Below the pieces are notes generated by a model that worked only from the letters and a program-made list of their open reading frames with translations, searched no databases and was not told the origin of the DNA. Positions 9,633 to 19,485 of a stretch of DNA of 64,000 bases are shown piece after piece. Location: NCBI GenBank assembly GCA_024707365.1, contig JANPZV010000005.1, positions 1,550,001 to 1,614,000 on the forward strand, read 5' to 3'. Each line of letters starts with the position of its first letter. Positions within the stretch are counted from its first letter, which is position 1. Made by a program: the position numbers and the translations under genes. The DNA is from Terricaulis sp. (GTDB taxonomy: Bacteria; Pseudomonadota; Alphaproteobacteria; Caulobacterales; Aquidulcibacteraceae).

Positions 9633-10649
9633 ATGAATTTCAGATCGGACAACACCGCAGCCGTGGCGCCCGAAATCCTAAAAGCGATGAGCGCGGTGAA
9701 TGAAGGCGCAGCGCGCGCGTATGGCGCCGACGATGCGTCGATCGCGCTCGATGCGGCGTTTGGCGCGCTGTTTGAACGCGAGGTGCGCGTGTTCACTGTG
9801 GCGACAGGCACGGCCGCCAACGCGATTTCGCTTGCCGCGCTTACCCCGCCTTGGGGCGCCGTGCTTTGCCATGAAGGCGCGCATATCGCCTGCGATGAAG
9901 GCGGCGCGCCAGAATTTTATACGGCGGGCGCCAAGCTGGTGCTGATGCAGGGCGCGGGCGCGAAGGTGACGCCGGAGGCGGTTTTAGAAGCGGCGGGGCG
10001 GCATGCGCGCGGCGTCCATTCGGTGAAGCCCTCTGTGCTTTCGATTTCGCAATCGAGTGAACGCGGCGCGTGCTACACGCCGTCTGAGATGGCCGCTTTG
10101 GGCGAAGCCGCGCGCGCGGCGGGGCTTGGCTTTCACGTCGATGGCGCGCGTTTTGCGGCGGCGGTTGCAGCGCTCGGCTGCGCGCCGGCCGACATCACCT
10201 GGCGCGCCGGTGTTGAGCTTCTCTCCTTTGGCGCCACCAAGAACGGCGCGATGGCGGCCGAAGCGATCATCTGCTTTGACCCAGCGCGCGCCGAGGAGAT
10301 TGAGCGCCGCCGCAAGCGCGGCGGGCATCTTTATTCCAAAGGCCGCTACGTTGCGGCGCAATTGCTGGCCTATCTGGAGGATGGCCTGTGGCTCAAGCTT
10401 GCGGGCCGCGCCAATGGGTTTGCGCAGCGGCTGGGCGCGGCGGCGCAGCCTTGGCTTTCGGTTCCGGTGGAGACCAATCAGGTGTTCATCAAGCCGGGCG
10501 CTGAGGGGCTTGCGAAGCTGCGCGCGGCGGGCGCTGAGTTTTACGATTGGGGCCCGCCCGGCGGCGAGGAGGCGCGGCTCGTGGTGTCGTGGGATCAGCC
10601 GGAAGCTGAGATCGCGGCGATGGAGGCGGCGCTCGCCGCGCTGGCCTGA
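9633..10649 (+). CDS. low-specificity L-threonine aldolase family protein
   Basis: A PLP-dependent fold-type I enzyme of about 338 residues that would cleave L-threonine or related beta-hydroxy amino acids to glycine and an aldehyde. The start MNFRSDNTAAVAPEILKAM, the phosphate-binding TVATGTAANAIS, GFHVDGARFAAAV and the PLP lysine in SFGATKNGAMAAEA are typical. ATG at 9633 is chosen because GAGGAAGG lies upstream and homology begins there. It overlaps the 3' end of the glycosyltransferase gene by 55 bases, tail to tail. Confidence 0.85.
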   Translation: MNFRSDNTAAVAPEILKAMSAVNEGAARAYGADDASIALDAAFGALFEREVRVFTVATGTAANAISLAALTPPWGAVLCHEGAHIACDEGGAPEFYTAGAKLVLMQGAGAKVTPEAVLEAAGRHARGVHSVKPSVLSISQSSERGACYTPSEMAALGEAARAAGLGFHVDGARFAAAVAALGCAPADITWRAGVELLSFGATKNGAMAAEAIICFDPARAEEIERRRKRGGHLYSKGRYVAAQLLAYLEDGLWLKLAGRANGFAQRLGAAAQPWLSVPVETNQVFIKPGAEGLAKLRAAGAEFYDWGPPGGEEARLVVSWDQPEAEIAAMEAALAALA

Positions 10650-11213
10650 GGCGGCGGATGCGCGAAGCGCTGGCGGGTTGAAAGGCCGTGCGCGGTTTTG
10701 CGCCAATAGTGCGGGCGCAGCAGCAATTCGCCCAGCGCACGATAGGCCGCAAGCGAAGCCAGCGGCCAGTAAAGCGGCATCGTCAGCGCCGCGCGCGCAT
10801 GGCCAAGGTCATTGGAGAGCGCGCTTGCCGTCAGCGCGGCGAAGATCGCGGTGCAATAGCCGGCGAGCGCCAGGATAAAGCCCGCCGCACCCAGCACGTT
10901 GTCGGGCGAGATCAGCGCATACGCAATGATCGCCGCCAGCGGCCCGTGCACGAACGCAGCGGCGATGCCCCCGCCCAAGGTCAGCTGCATTGCCGCGAAA
11001 TCCTTCAGCCCCATCTCGTGCGCGCATCGGAACGGATTGCGCATCAGCACAAGCCATGTCTGCATGTGGCCCTTGACCCAGCGCGTGCGCTGATTGAGCC
11101 AGGCGCGAAGCGTGACGGGCGCTTCCTCCCAGGTTGGCGGGCCGATGATCCCGCATTCGGCGCGCGCGCGCGAGGCGATAGCCAATGTCTGCGTCCTCGG
11201 TGACATTAAACAT
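10595..11213 (-). pseudogene. family-2 glycosyltransferase, C-terminal part only, cut by the integrative element
   Basis: The remnant begins precisely at FNVTEDADIGYRLAR, which carries the TED motif of processive GT2 enzymes. It continues through GIIGPPTWEEAPV and QRTRWVKGHMQTW (the Q..RW acceptor motif) to several membrane helices. Everything upstream of FNVTED, including the nucleotide-binding half, is missing. A CG-repeat slip near 11160-11172 breaks the frame again. An integrase lies 400 bases away, so the gene was probably split by insertion, with its 5' half expected at the far end of the element beyond the window. Confidence 0.78.
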
Positions 11214-11530
11214 GTGCCTCGAATTTCGAGCCCTGCACAGCACGCGCGCACAATTGGGACGTGAATGGGATGCAAACGCGCGCGCTCGAAAGCATTTGAG
11301 TTCACTTGAAAAATTCGATCGATCTTCGCTGACGTTGAGTAATTTTCGGGATTTTTGCGGCGTTTTGCGGTTTTTCCGCGCGTGCGGCGCATGGTCTTGT
11401 TGCGCTTGAGTTTTTCTCGCTAGCTGCCCCTACCACGCCCTCTCTGTCCCTACGGCTCCCTACGCAGCGAATGGGACAGGAACGGGATGTGTGGGACCCG
11501 GTGGAGCGTATAAGTTGCCAAGACCATCCA
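11214..11530. other. non-coding left end of the integrative element
   Basis: I see no convincing gene here. The stretch is less GC-rich than its surroundings in 11290-11400 (runs such as TTGAAAAATTCGATCGATC) and holds an imperfect direct repeat, GGGACGTGAATGGGATG at 11256-11272 and GGGACAGGAACGGGATG at 11473-11489 (14/17 identical). Repeats of this sort beside an integrase gene are candidates for arm-type binding sites; the crossover site would be close to 11213. Confidence 0.45.
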
Positions 11531-11611
11531 ATCACAAGCTCAAATTGACGCGGCGTCGCGATCGAAGACCTGCAACCGGAGGGGCGGCGCTATCGCGTTC
11601 TCGACACCGAG

Positions 11612-12772
11612 ATGGCGGGTCTTTGCATCATGGTGATGCCATCAGGGCGCAAGACCTGGTCGGTGCGCTACACGCCGGATGGCGCGTCACCTACTGAAGT
11701 TGTGCTCGGCGACTATCCAGGCGTCCTTCCCGAGACGGCTCGCGACTATGCGGGAAAGGTCCGCTCTGGCGCGCGCCTGGAGGGCCGCGACCTCGCCAAG
11801 GAACGCAAGGAGGCGAGACGGACAAACGCCATTCGGCGCGAGCGCACTGTTGATAAGGTGCTAGAGGTCTACCTAGCCGACGCGCAGCGGCGGATGCGGG
11901 ATTGCACAATCGTGCGCCTCCAATCGACGATCCGGGTCCACGTCACCCCGAAATTCGGCAAAAAGAGCATTGAGCTGGTCACGCTGGATGAGGTCCGCCG
12001 CTACGTCGAGGAGATTGAGGATTCTGGCCGCCCGGGGGCGGCGCGCGGCGCATGTTCGGCCCTAAAGGGGTTGATGGCCTTCGCGCTTCAGCGCGGCTTG
12101 ATCGAGCGGAACGTGCTCGCAGGCTATCCAGGCCCCGGCATCGCAAGCCGGGAACGCGTGGCGACCCATGACGAACTAAAGCTGGTCTGGTGGGGGCTTG
12201 TAGATATGGCCAACAACCCACAGGGACGGTCGACGGCCCAGGCGTTGCAACTGGCGCTGCTCACATTGCAGCGCCGCGGGGAGGTGGCCGGGCTTTCCAG
12301 GTCGGAAGTCGATCTCGGCGCCAAGCGCTGGACCATCCCCGGCGCCAGAACGAAGAATAAGTCGCCGCAGGTCGTTCCACTTGCGCCCCTCGCGCTTCAG
12401 ATCGTGCAAGAGGGGTTTTCGCACACCGGCACCGATCAGGCCTTCGCTGGGCGGAAGCGTCAGATTGCGTCCACAGGTCACGCGCTCACGCGAGGATTTA
12501 TTCGACTGCGAGAAGACGTGGGCGCCGGCGATCTCACCGTGCATGACCTGCGTCGCACCGGAGCGACGATGATGGCGGAGATCGGTGTTTCTGGCGACGT
12601 CATCAGTCGTATCTTAAATCACACGCCGCCCGGCCCGCAGGTGACGAAGATTTACAACCGCTTCGACTACGAACCTCAGAAGCGCGAAGCGCTCGAACGG
12701 TGGGAGGCGCACCTGATGTCGATCGTGCGAAAGAAGGAAACTGGAGCCGTTCGACGCGCTGATCTCGGCTGA
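11612..12772 (+). CDS. tyrosine-type integrase with N-terminal arm-binding domain
   Basis: The 386-residue frame has the end of a DUF4102-like arm-binding domain (VMPSGRKTWSVRYTPDG), a SAM-like core-binding domain, and a catalytic domain with Arg in LLTLQRRGEVAGL, the HxxR motif VHDLRRTG, His in ILNHTPPG and the nucleophile Tyr in KIYNRFDYEP. The natural start lies further upstream: KLKLTRR and AIEDLQPEGRRYRVLD are encoded at about 11533-11600 in two frames joined by a slip near 11553. It is the outermost gene of the element and most likely drives its integration into the glycosyltransferase gene. Confidence 0.88.
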   Translation: MAGLCIMVMPSGRKTWSVRYTPDGASPTEVVLGDYPGVLPETARDYAGKVRSGARLEGRDLAKERKEARRTNAIRRERTVDKVLEVYLADAQRRMRDCTIVRLQSTIRVHVTPKFGKKSIELVTLDEVRRYVEEIEDSGRPGAARGACSALKGLMAFALQRGLIERNVLAGYPGPGIASRERVATHDELKLVWWGLVDMANNPQGRSTAQALQLALLTLQRRGEVAGLSRSEVDLGAKRWTIPGARTKNKSPQVVPLAPLALQIVQEGFSHTGTDQAFAGRKRQIASTGHALTRGFIRLREDVGAGDLTVHDLRRTGATMMAEIGVSGDVISRILNHTPPGPQVTKIYNRFDYEPQKREALERWEAHLMSIVRKKETGAVRRADLG

Positions 12773-12792
12773 GGGTATGCATCGCCGCCGGA

Positions 12793-14725
12793 TCAAGCGT
12801 TCTGCCAGACCCGATTCAGCACTTGGGCCGCCAAGTGTGCTTTGTTCTCGGGCAGGAATCGAGCGTAGTGTTTTGCCACAATTTCCGGGGTGTCCTGTAT
12901 CGCGTAGCTGGCCTGCTCGAACGATCCTGTCTGCTTTAGAATGTGCGTGGCCAGCACGTCGCGGACGTTGTGCGGGCCGTGAGGAAGCAGGCCAGCGATG
13001 GCGCCACGTTTGGTGTATGGATTGTAGATGCCATAGCGCTGCGTCATCCAGCGCCAGGCCTCGTAAAACGTTGTCTGCGAGTAGGCCGCATTTTTGCTTG
13101 ATCGTTTCACTGTCTTCACAAAAAAGGTCTCTGGATCGGTCGCTGTTGCGAGCAATAAGGGGCGCGCGCCCGACAGGTAGCGGTCGATGCATACGTAAAG
13201 TCCGCATAAATCTGGCAGCAGCAGCCGGAACGGCTTCCCCGAGAAGAAGGACGAACCCGCATTCTTGAAGCTGACGGACGGAATGAACACTTCCCAGCCA
13301 TTATCACGATCAGACCAACGCAGTTCTCCGCATTTCAAATCTTCCAGCCGACGCTCGCTCGACGCCTGGGCGCCTCTCGCCTTCACGAGGAGTTGACGCA
13401 AGTTCTTTTGCCGAACGCCAAGATGAAGTCCCAACCGAACCATCAACAGCGCGCGTAGCGCCTCCGCAGCGGCCCCTCGGATGAACGCGTCCACACGGCA
13501 TCAACCGCAGAATCTCATCCGCAATCTTCTTGTATTCTCCGAGGGGGCTCGCAGACTCAAGTACGGGCAGGATGGGCTCGAAGGGATCGCGGTGTACACG
13601 CAGGACGCGCTCTAATTCTTTGATCCGCCTGTGCGCGTGCGCCCGAACAGTGGTGCAGGCGTCTCCCCAATTGTCGCGAAGTGCTTTGATTTCGGAAGCG
13701 GTAACGATACCTTCGATTGGCGTAAGCGCATCGGCCAATGAAGGCGTTTGGCGCAGCCATCCGGTTTCAGGTGCGGTTAGCCCCACCAGCAGACTGAGCA
13801 TGTCCACCTCCCATGCGGTGAAGAAGCCGCGGCGGCTTTCGCGCCAGCAAATGTACCAGTCCCAAATCGACGGAAGGACAAGAAGGGCGAAGCACAGTGT
13901 TTCGGTTGGCAGGCCGCGTCCGCGAACAGGACCGTTAGGGCAAGCCGCCAGAGCGCCGAAGAAAAGACTGAGGTGTTCAATCTTCTGCGCCGCTGTCTCC
14001 GGACCCCACACGCCGCGCCGCTGGAGGCCAGCGGGCGCAAGTGTCGAGGTTTTGAATTCGACCAGAGAAGCCAATTCACTGGCTAGCCTGGGTGGCGCCG
14101 CCAAAGAGTGCGTTGCAATGCCCGGATTGTCCGGGATTCTGGCTGTAAAGCGCAGACCGTAGGGGTGTTTGATCGCCTCTGCGTGAAAGCACCGAAAATC
14201 TGTCGCGCCAGAAACAACAACCCTGCGGACCCACTCCAGAATTTCGGCTCGCTCGCGAGATGACCTGGAAGCGAAATCGTTTGGGAGATGCCATGCGAGA
14301 CGCCGCTGCTCAGCGGCCGTGACTGATCTCAGACTCTGAAAGCATGTGGCGCGGCTCTGATGTGGCAGGAGCGGCCGGAAGTAACCTTCGCCTAAGGCGT
14401 ATCGATCTTCAATTCGCGCCAAGTAGATGAAGCTTTGAGCAAATCGCGGAGACTTCACTCCGCGCCGCCAAGCAGAGATCGTCGAGGGCTCTAGGATTTC
14501 GCCGTCGCGGATGATGGCTCGCCAGAGCTTGTCCGAGGTCTCGTCATGCCGCCGCATCTGCAGATCGAGCGCCTCTGCAAATGTTTCCGGCGTACTGGTG
14601 TCGCGCCATAGCGGTTTCGCAGGACCGACAAGCATGAGCCGCCTGCGCGACAATCTTGCCGCGTGCGTCGACTGCTTTTTGTTGCGCGCGCGCGTTTTCC
14701 GCTTTGAAGTGCTCGAATTGACCGC
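12793..14725 (-). CDS. large tyrosine recombinase with extended N-terminal region (frameshifted)
   Basis: The restored protein is about 640 residues. The C-terminal third has recombinase features: Arg in MVRLGLHLGVRQKNLRQLL, HNVRD (HxxR) and the terminal AKHYARF tyrosine. The N-terminal two thirds contain a helix-turn-helix-like segment (EILEPSTISAWRRGVKSPRF) and no recognisable domain otherwise. The frame breaks near 13500 (LRLMP then DAFIRGAAAEAL). ATG at 14725 follows AAGGGA. It is convergent with the first integrase. It may be a second, independent recombination module. Confidence 0.7.
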
Positions 14726-14949
14726 CATTTTCTTCCCTTCCGGCTCCCCGGGAGAGAGCGACGGAGCCAAGACAACTGACGCGCTTGGATGCGCCACCTG
14801 TTCCAGCGAACATCCGTCGACTGGGCTGCGACCTTTGAGCGCCCAAGGAGATCGGCGCCCTCGCGACAATGATACAGGAATGCCCACGGTGAGGATTTGC
14901 GCGTGGATAAGCGCGAAGCTGGGATAAGGTCGGGCCTCAGGAGATTCGC

Positions 14950-15357
14950 ATGCGCCTTTGGCTCATTGCTATCTGCTTTGTGGCGTTGCCTGCCGTGGCT
15001 TGGGCTGACCCTTGCGAAGGCGCGCTGCCCAGGCGGGCAGGAGAAAGCTTCAGCGGCCAAGTGCGCTATGTCGGCGACGGCGATAGCCTCTGCGTAGGCA
15101 ATTCTTCCGATCCGGCGACTTGGATCGAGGTAAGGCTCGCTGATTTCGATGCACCGGAACTGCATGCTGACGGGGGCCAGGCGGCGAAGATCGCGTTGGA
15201 GCAATTGACGCTTGGGCGTCACGTCCAGTGCGTCGCCGCGCGTGGCCGCAGCGGGCGCGTGATTTCGTATGATCGCGTCATTGCGGCGTGCACGATCGGC
15301 GGACGGCGTATCGGCGATGCGCTGCGCGCGTCGGGCGCCCGCGAAGGCGGCAACTAA
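14950..15357 (+). CDS. secreted staphylococcal-nuclease-like protein
   Basis: A 135-residue protein with a signal peptide (MRLWLIAICFVALPAVAWA) and an SNase domain: VRYVGDGDSLCVG, VRLADFDAPEL with the catalytic Arg and acidic residues, and SYDRVIAACTIGG with the second Arg. Such small SNases are common cargo of alphaproteobacterial integrative elements and would degrade nucleic acid in the periplasm. It is a little shorter than many relatives, lacking the C-terminal helix. Confidence 0.82.
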   Translation: MRLWLIAICFVALPAVAWADPCEGALPRRAGESFSGQVRYVGDGDSLCVGNSSDPATWIEVRLADFDAPELHADGGQAAKIALEQLTLGRHVQCVAARGRSGRVISYDRVIAACTIGGRRIGDALRASGAREGGN

Positions 15358-15615
15358 TCAGTCGTACCACTTGTGCGCCCGATCAGTGCGTCGGCTTAAA
15401 TGTCTCGCGACCACACTTGCAAGCGCACTAAGAGCGAGTGCTTCCAGCGGTGCAAGCCCGCGGTGCTGGGCAAGCCATCCTGCAATCGTTGCTACGATAA
15501 GCACCGGCGCCCAGCGGATTAAGCTGACCGCGAGCCAATAGCTGGCGTCGATCATCACGAGCGCGATCAATATGGCGGCCCCGACCACTAACGCTTCCAT
15601 GGCTGACTTCCACAC
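15358..15615 (-). CDS. small membrane protein of unknown function
   Basis: Eighty-five residues with two or three hydrophobic segments (ALVVGAAILIALVMI; LAVSLIRWAPVLIVATIAGWL; LALSALASVVA) and a basic C-terminus. I do not recognise a family. Its start overlaps the end of the HNH gene by 28 bases, so the two are probably co-transcribed. Confidence 0.55.
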   Translation of the reverse strand: MWKSAMEALVVGAAILIALVMIDASYWLAVSLIRWAPVLIVATIAGWLAQHRGLAPLEALALSALASVVARHLSRRTDRAHKWYD

Positions 15616-15923
15616 AGCTCAGAAATTTGCCCAAAGGGGCGGGCGCCAAATTGAGAGCCGTAGCGCCGCCGGCGTTCGTATTGGGAGAGCACGGCGCCGT
15701 TCAGCCGTTTGACCTTCCAGATCGCCTTGATGTCCCTGAGCGTCTTGATCTTGTGGCAGCTTTTGCACATGAGTTGATCGGGCTTGGCGCGGCGCCATGT
15801 GTTCGGCGTCGAGTGCTCGGCGATCAGACCTTCGGTCTCTTCGCAATCGTCGACGCAACAGGCGCCATTCTGCTTCTCTAGCAGTGCTTCGTATTCCCGC
15901 GCGGTCAAATAGAGACGGCTCAT
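15588..15923 (-). CDS. HNH endonuclease-like protein
   Basis: About 111 residues starting MSRLYLTAREYEALLEKQNG. The order of Cys pairs and His (CCVDDCEETEGLIAEH, then CKSCHKIK) is that of HNH nucleases with a structural zinc site. The start ATG at 15923 is chosen because similarity to HNH proteins begins there; a longer frame upstream is basic and unlike the family. A role in DNA nicking or element maintenance is possible but not shown. Confidence 0.65.
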   Translation of the reverse strand: MSRLYLTAREYEALLEKQNGACCVDDCEETEGLIAEHSTPNTWRRAKPDQLMCKSCHKIKTLRDIKAIWKVKRLNGAVLSQYERRRRYGSQFGARPFGQISELCGSQPWKR

Positions 15924-16049
15924 GGCGAGACGCGCCTTCTTCAAGCGTTGAAGAGAAGGGCGCTGATGTCTCGACGTGTTCGGCCTGCAATCGATGCGCG
16001 CCAAATGGTCCCCAGATGTGAGAACAAAACAAGCACAAATTGGTTGAGC

Positions 16050-16439
16050 ATGCAAGAGGTCTCTGCGAGGAGACTGAACGTTGCGATCAGCATTGCGAGC
16101 GGGGCGCGTGGGCTACGAAGAAAAAGGCGCCGGTAAAGTTTGGCCAGCTCGGTCGTTTGAGCGGGCTCTATTTCGGCTGTACGGGATGTGCGCGCGGCAC
16201 GCTCTTCACAACGATTGAGCTGGTGCGGCTCTATGGGACAGAGGGGCGCGTCGCCGATCTTGCCAAGCGCTTATCGTGCAAGTTTTGCAAACAACACCGA
16301 AAACGCACGCCGCGCGTCTTTTGTCGAAGTCTCAAGGCCGTTCTACACCAAGGCAGAGGCGGCGGCGCTCACGGCGACGGACTTGGACGCGCTTATGTTG
16401 AGCTTGGAGAAGCTTAAGCCGAAGAAGACGATTTCATGA
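16050..16439 (+). CDS. hypothetical protein with paired cysteines (frameshifted)
   Basis: The N-terminal part (KFGQLGRLSGLYFGCTGCAR, then LAKRLSCKFCKQ) has two CxxC pairs that could bind zinc. The C-terminal part continues in another frame (VEVSRPFYTKAEAAALTATD to KPKKTIS) after a slip near 16290-16300. Start uncertain: ATG at 16050 has no clear ribosome site. I do not recognise the family. Confidence 0.45.
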
Positions 16440-16458
16440 GCCTCGAGCGACCCCGCGC

Positions 16459-16797
16459 CTAATTCGTCCCGATGGTAATTTTGCTACGCCGCGCAGCGAT
16501 CCAAGCGTCGAGATCGGCAGGGTCGTACCGGACCGCCCGATCCGTCGATTTGACGTATCGCGGCCCTTTGCCGGCGCAACGCATTTTATCCAAGGTGGAC
16601 TTGGAAAGGCCCAGACGTGCGGCGGCTTCGCGGACGTTGAGCAGCAGAGGCGGCGGGGCGGCGATTCTTTGACGGTTAGATCGGGGCGTGGTTTGCGCGC
16701 GCGGCGACGTTTGTCTGGACGCCTCCGTCAATTGAGTGGCGTCGCCAAAGAGATCGGGCTGCGGCAAGGGCCCTTCTTTCGCGCGCGGTTTCTTCAC
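16459..16797 (-). CDS. AlpA/excisionase-like helix-turn-helix protein
   Basis: Residues 50-110 (NVREAAARLGLSKSTLDKMR, then RYVKSTDRAVRYDPADLDAW) form a winged helix of the MerR/AlpA type used by excisionases and by regulators of integrases; the first 45 residues are low-complexity. Its GTG start overlaps the trbI stop (GTGA), making it the last gene of the transfer operon. It may link transfer-gene expression to element excision. Confidence 0.7.
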   Translation of the reverse strand: MKKPRAKEGPLPQPDLFGDATQLTEASRQTSPRAQTTPRSNRQRIAAPPPLLLNVREAAARLGLSKSTLDKMRCAGKGPRYVKSTDRAVRYDPADLDAWIAARRSKITIGTN

Positions 16798-17932
16798 GGC
16801 GGGTAAGGACGCAGCTGTATATCTTGACTGACGAGCACCCGAACGCGCGCGCCAGCGCGTATGCGCAGGGTCGGGCGTACGTTCAATTCGCGATCGACAA
16901 TGCGCGATCCGGTTTGCGCGGCTTGCTGGGCGGCGGCGTCGCCAATGCTCTGCGATAGCCTCGCGTGGTCTTTGTCTGCACTTTCATTGGCGGCGACGCC
17001 AAGCACGGCGGAGATGAGCGAAGCCACAACGATGCGGCCAATGTGTGCATCAACTTCGCCGCCCAGACCGGCGCCGCCGGCGGCGTCGGCGCCAGGCATC
17101 GCGCGCAGCGGGATCGACCACCCATTCGGCATGATGAGCCTGTTCCAAACCACCAATAGACGCCGCTCACCATAAGCGGTGTCGGCGTCGTAGGACCCAA
17201 TCAGACGTGCGCCTTGCGGGATCAGCAATATCTCGCCCGTAACGCTGTCGAACACATTCTCGCTCACCTGCGCGATCACGCGACCGGGCTGGTCGGAATT
17301 GAGCGCGGTGATAAGCGCGGCGGAGATCGTGGCGCCTGCCTGGATCGTGTAGGGCGAGCGGGGAGGTGCGTATGTTGCGTCGAGAACGCCATCGTCGCGT
17401 CCGCGCTGAGCATTGAGGAACGCGGCGCGTTGGCCGGTTTCACTGAAACTCCGCGCGTCAGCCGCGCCAGCGGCGCCGCGGCCATGTGAAAAGAGAATAG
17501 AGGATATGCGGGCCGCCTCCGCGTCGGTTTCAAGCGGCGAGGGGCGGGCTGTCTCGTACATGGCGGGCCCAGGATCGTCGCGCGTCGCCATCGTCGTGTC
17601 AGCAGGGGCGTGATCGCCCCAAAGTAATCCCGCCCCTCTTCGGGCGGCTGCAAATTTGCGAGATCGTAGTTCGCAGGCGCCCGGCGAATGTTTTCGGGCG
17701 GATTGGCGATTTGAAGGTTCGGCGTGGTATCCTCGCGCATCGCGGGAGCTTGGTCGCGTTCAGATAGCCCACCGATGAGGGCGAAGGCGATGAGGGCGCC
17801 CAATCCGAGCGCGCCCGCCATCAAGGTCTTGCGCGAGAGCCGCCGTGGCTTTGGCGGCGCCGCGCGAATGGCGGTGACGGGCGCAAGCGAGGCGCGTGTT
17901 TTGTCGTTCGCGCTGGATTGTGAGGCGGTCAT
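16794..17932 (-). CDS. trbI: TrbI, conjugal transfer channel protein (VirB10-like; frameshifted)
   Basis: TrbI is the energy-sensing component spanning both membranes in the mating channel. One inner-membrane helix (LMAGALGLGALIAFALIGGL) precedes a proline-rich linker and the conserved TrbI domain (YTIQAGATISAALITALNSD, LLIPQGARLIGSYDADTAYG, RIRAGARVRVLVSQDIQL). The frame is lost at AAA 17621-17623 (coding T3): one more T restores DYFWGDHAPADTT. Restored length is about 379 residues. Start overlaps the trbG stop. Confidence 0.88.
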
Positions 17933-18759
17933 GGTCGCCCCCCACGGCGAGTGGTTCGCGGCGCAACCGCGTCGTTGCGGCTAATGCGCACGATCACGGG
18001 GCGCTCTGCGCCTAAGCGAAGCTCGGCGATGTCGAAGAGGCGATCGATCACGTAGCGGACGCCGGAGACTCGATAATTGACCAGCCCGGCCTCGCCGTTC
18101 TCGATGATGAAGAGCGGCGGCGCCTCGCTCGTCGCCATGGCAGGCGGAAATTCAATGTAGGTCTTTCGTCCGTCGTCAAAGACACGCACGGGTCGCCAGC
18201 GCGGATCGAGCCCGCGTACGGTGCGGATGCGATAGCCGAAGTGGAGCGTCTCCGCCGCGGTCGGACCTTCCGTACGTGCTTGGTGCGCCTCTTCAGGATA
18301 TCGCCACGCTGTCTGCGCGGAATAGGTTTGTCCGCTGGTTGCGATCGCTTCGATGGAATAGCTGCGCCGATCGGTGACCAGCACGATGTTGGTGCGGATG
18401 TTGACGCGCGTGGGCTTAATGAGCAGCATGGCGCGCGCGTTGCTGATGTCGCCGCCAATTGTCTGTTCAACCATCCAGCGCGTCGTGTCGCCCGCCGCGA
18501 CAGTGGCGATCGCCTCGCCGGGTTCAAGCATAAGGGTCGAGATAAAGCCAGGCGCCCCATAGACTTCGAAGATAGCCCCAGGCGCATAATCGTAGACCTG
18601 CGTGGCGTCGGTGAAATTGGCGGGGTCAGGGCGGCGTCGTGCTTCGGAATTGGCCTCCGCGAGCGCTATAATCGGGGTCGGCGCCCGCGGACTCTGGGCC
18701 TGAGCGTGTGTCGCAGCCGCAAAGCAGGAGACGAGGCAGATAAGAGCGGCGCGCTTCAT
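17929..18759 (-). CDS. trbG: TrbG, outer-membrane channel protein (VirB9-like)
   Basis: About 276 residues with a signal peptide (MKRAALICLVSCFAAATHAQ). The VirB9-type domains follow: an N-terminal part (TDATQVYDYAPGAIFEVYGA, LEPGEAIATVAAGD) and a C-terminal beta region (DDGRKTYIEFPPAM, PLFIIENGEAGLVNYRVSG). ATG at 18759 overlaps the trbF stop (ATGA) in the restored frame. In the raw sequence trbF and trbG read as one open frame because of an extra base in a run of six G at 18860-18865. Confidence 0.9.
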   Translation of the reverse strand: MKRAALICLVSCFAAATHAQAQSPRAPTPIIALAEANSEARRRPDPANFTDATQVYDYAPGAIFEVYGAPGFISTLMLEPGEAIATVAAGDTTRWMVEQTIGGDISNARAMLLIKPTRVNIRTNIVLVTDRRSYSIEAIATSGQTYSAQTAWRYPEEAHQARTEGPTAAETLHFGYRIRTVRGLDPRWRPVRVFDDGRKTYIEFPPAMATSEAPPLFIIENGEAGLVNYRVSGVRYVIDRLFDIAELRLGAERPVIVRISRNDAVAPRTTRRGGRP

Positions 18760-19467
18760 GGCCGCACCCGCGAATATGAGGAGGCCGGCGTTTCCGGCGA
18801 CATTGAAAATTCGGTGATGAAGAGCCCAAGCGGGTTGTGCATCAGCGCATCCGCGTTGCGGGGGGCGCTCGACGCGTACGGTGAAGAGCCCGGTAAAGCT
18901 CTGCGCCGAACGCGCATTGGTCCCGTGCGTGGCTTCGATCCAACTCACCTGCCAAGTCGCTTGCGAGCGCTGCACAACCGATGTGATGACAGCAGTGCGC
19001 GCGGTCGCGCCCAAACGTTCGAACGGATCGTCTTCACGCGCGATTTCGTTAAGGTGCTGAGATGATTGCGGCGTCAGGAAGCGGTAAGCGGCGAACCAGT
19101 TCTGGCGCAGCACCACGCCATCGGTTGGGATCTCGCGCACCAGGCGGACGAAATGGCCGAGGAAGTAGCTGATCTGGGCGTCGGTCGGCGTGTGGCGTCC
19201 GGAGAGCGGCTCCACTGAGAGGACGCGACCTTGCGGGCTCACTTCGACGACGTGGACGAAGGTGCGCTTCTGCAACGCCACAAAGGTAAGACCGGCCGCG
19301 AGCACGATGGCCAGCACGCCAAGACCGAATGCCAGCCAGCGCCACGTTAAAGCTGCCTGCACGGCCGAGCCCATGCGCATGTCCCATGCTTGCTGGGCGC
19401 GCGCAAACGGTGTGTCTGGCGCATCAGGCGCGTAAGCACGGGGAGGGCGTCGGAATGGAAATGTCAT
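18756..19467 (-). CDS. trbF: TrbF, inner-membrane channel protein (VirB8-like)
   Basis: About 237 residues: a short cytoplasmic part, one membrane helix (WLAFGLGVLAIVLAAGLTFV) and a periplasmic VirB8-type domain (YFLGHFVRLVREIPTDGVVL, ATWQVSWIEATHG). Restoring the C run to five bases (18860-18865) gives the typical C-terminal NPLGLFITEFS followed by a stop that overlaps trbG. It links the inner-membrane complex to TrbG and TrbI. Confidence 0.88.
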
Positions 19468-19485
19468 GACCCTGATTTCTCCATG

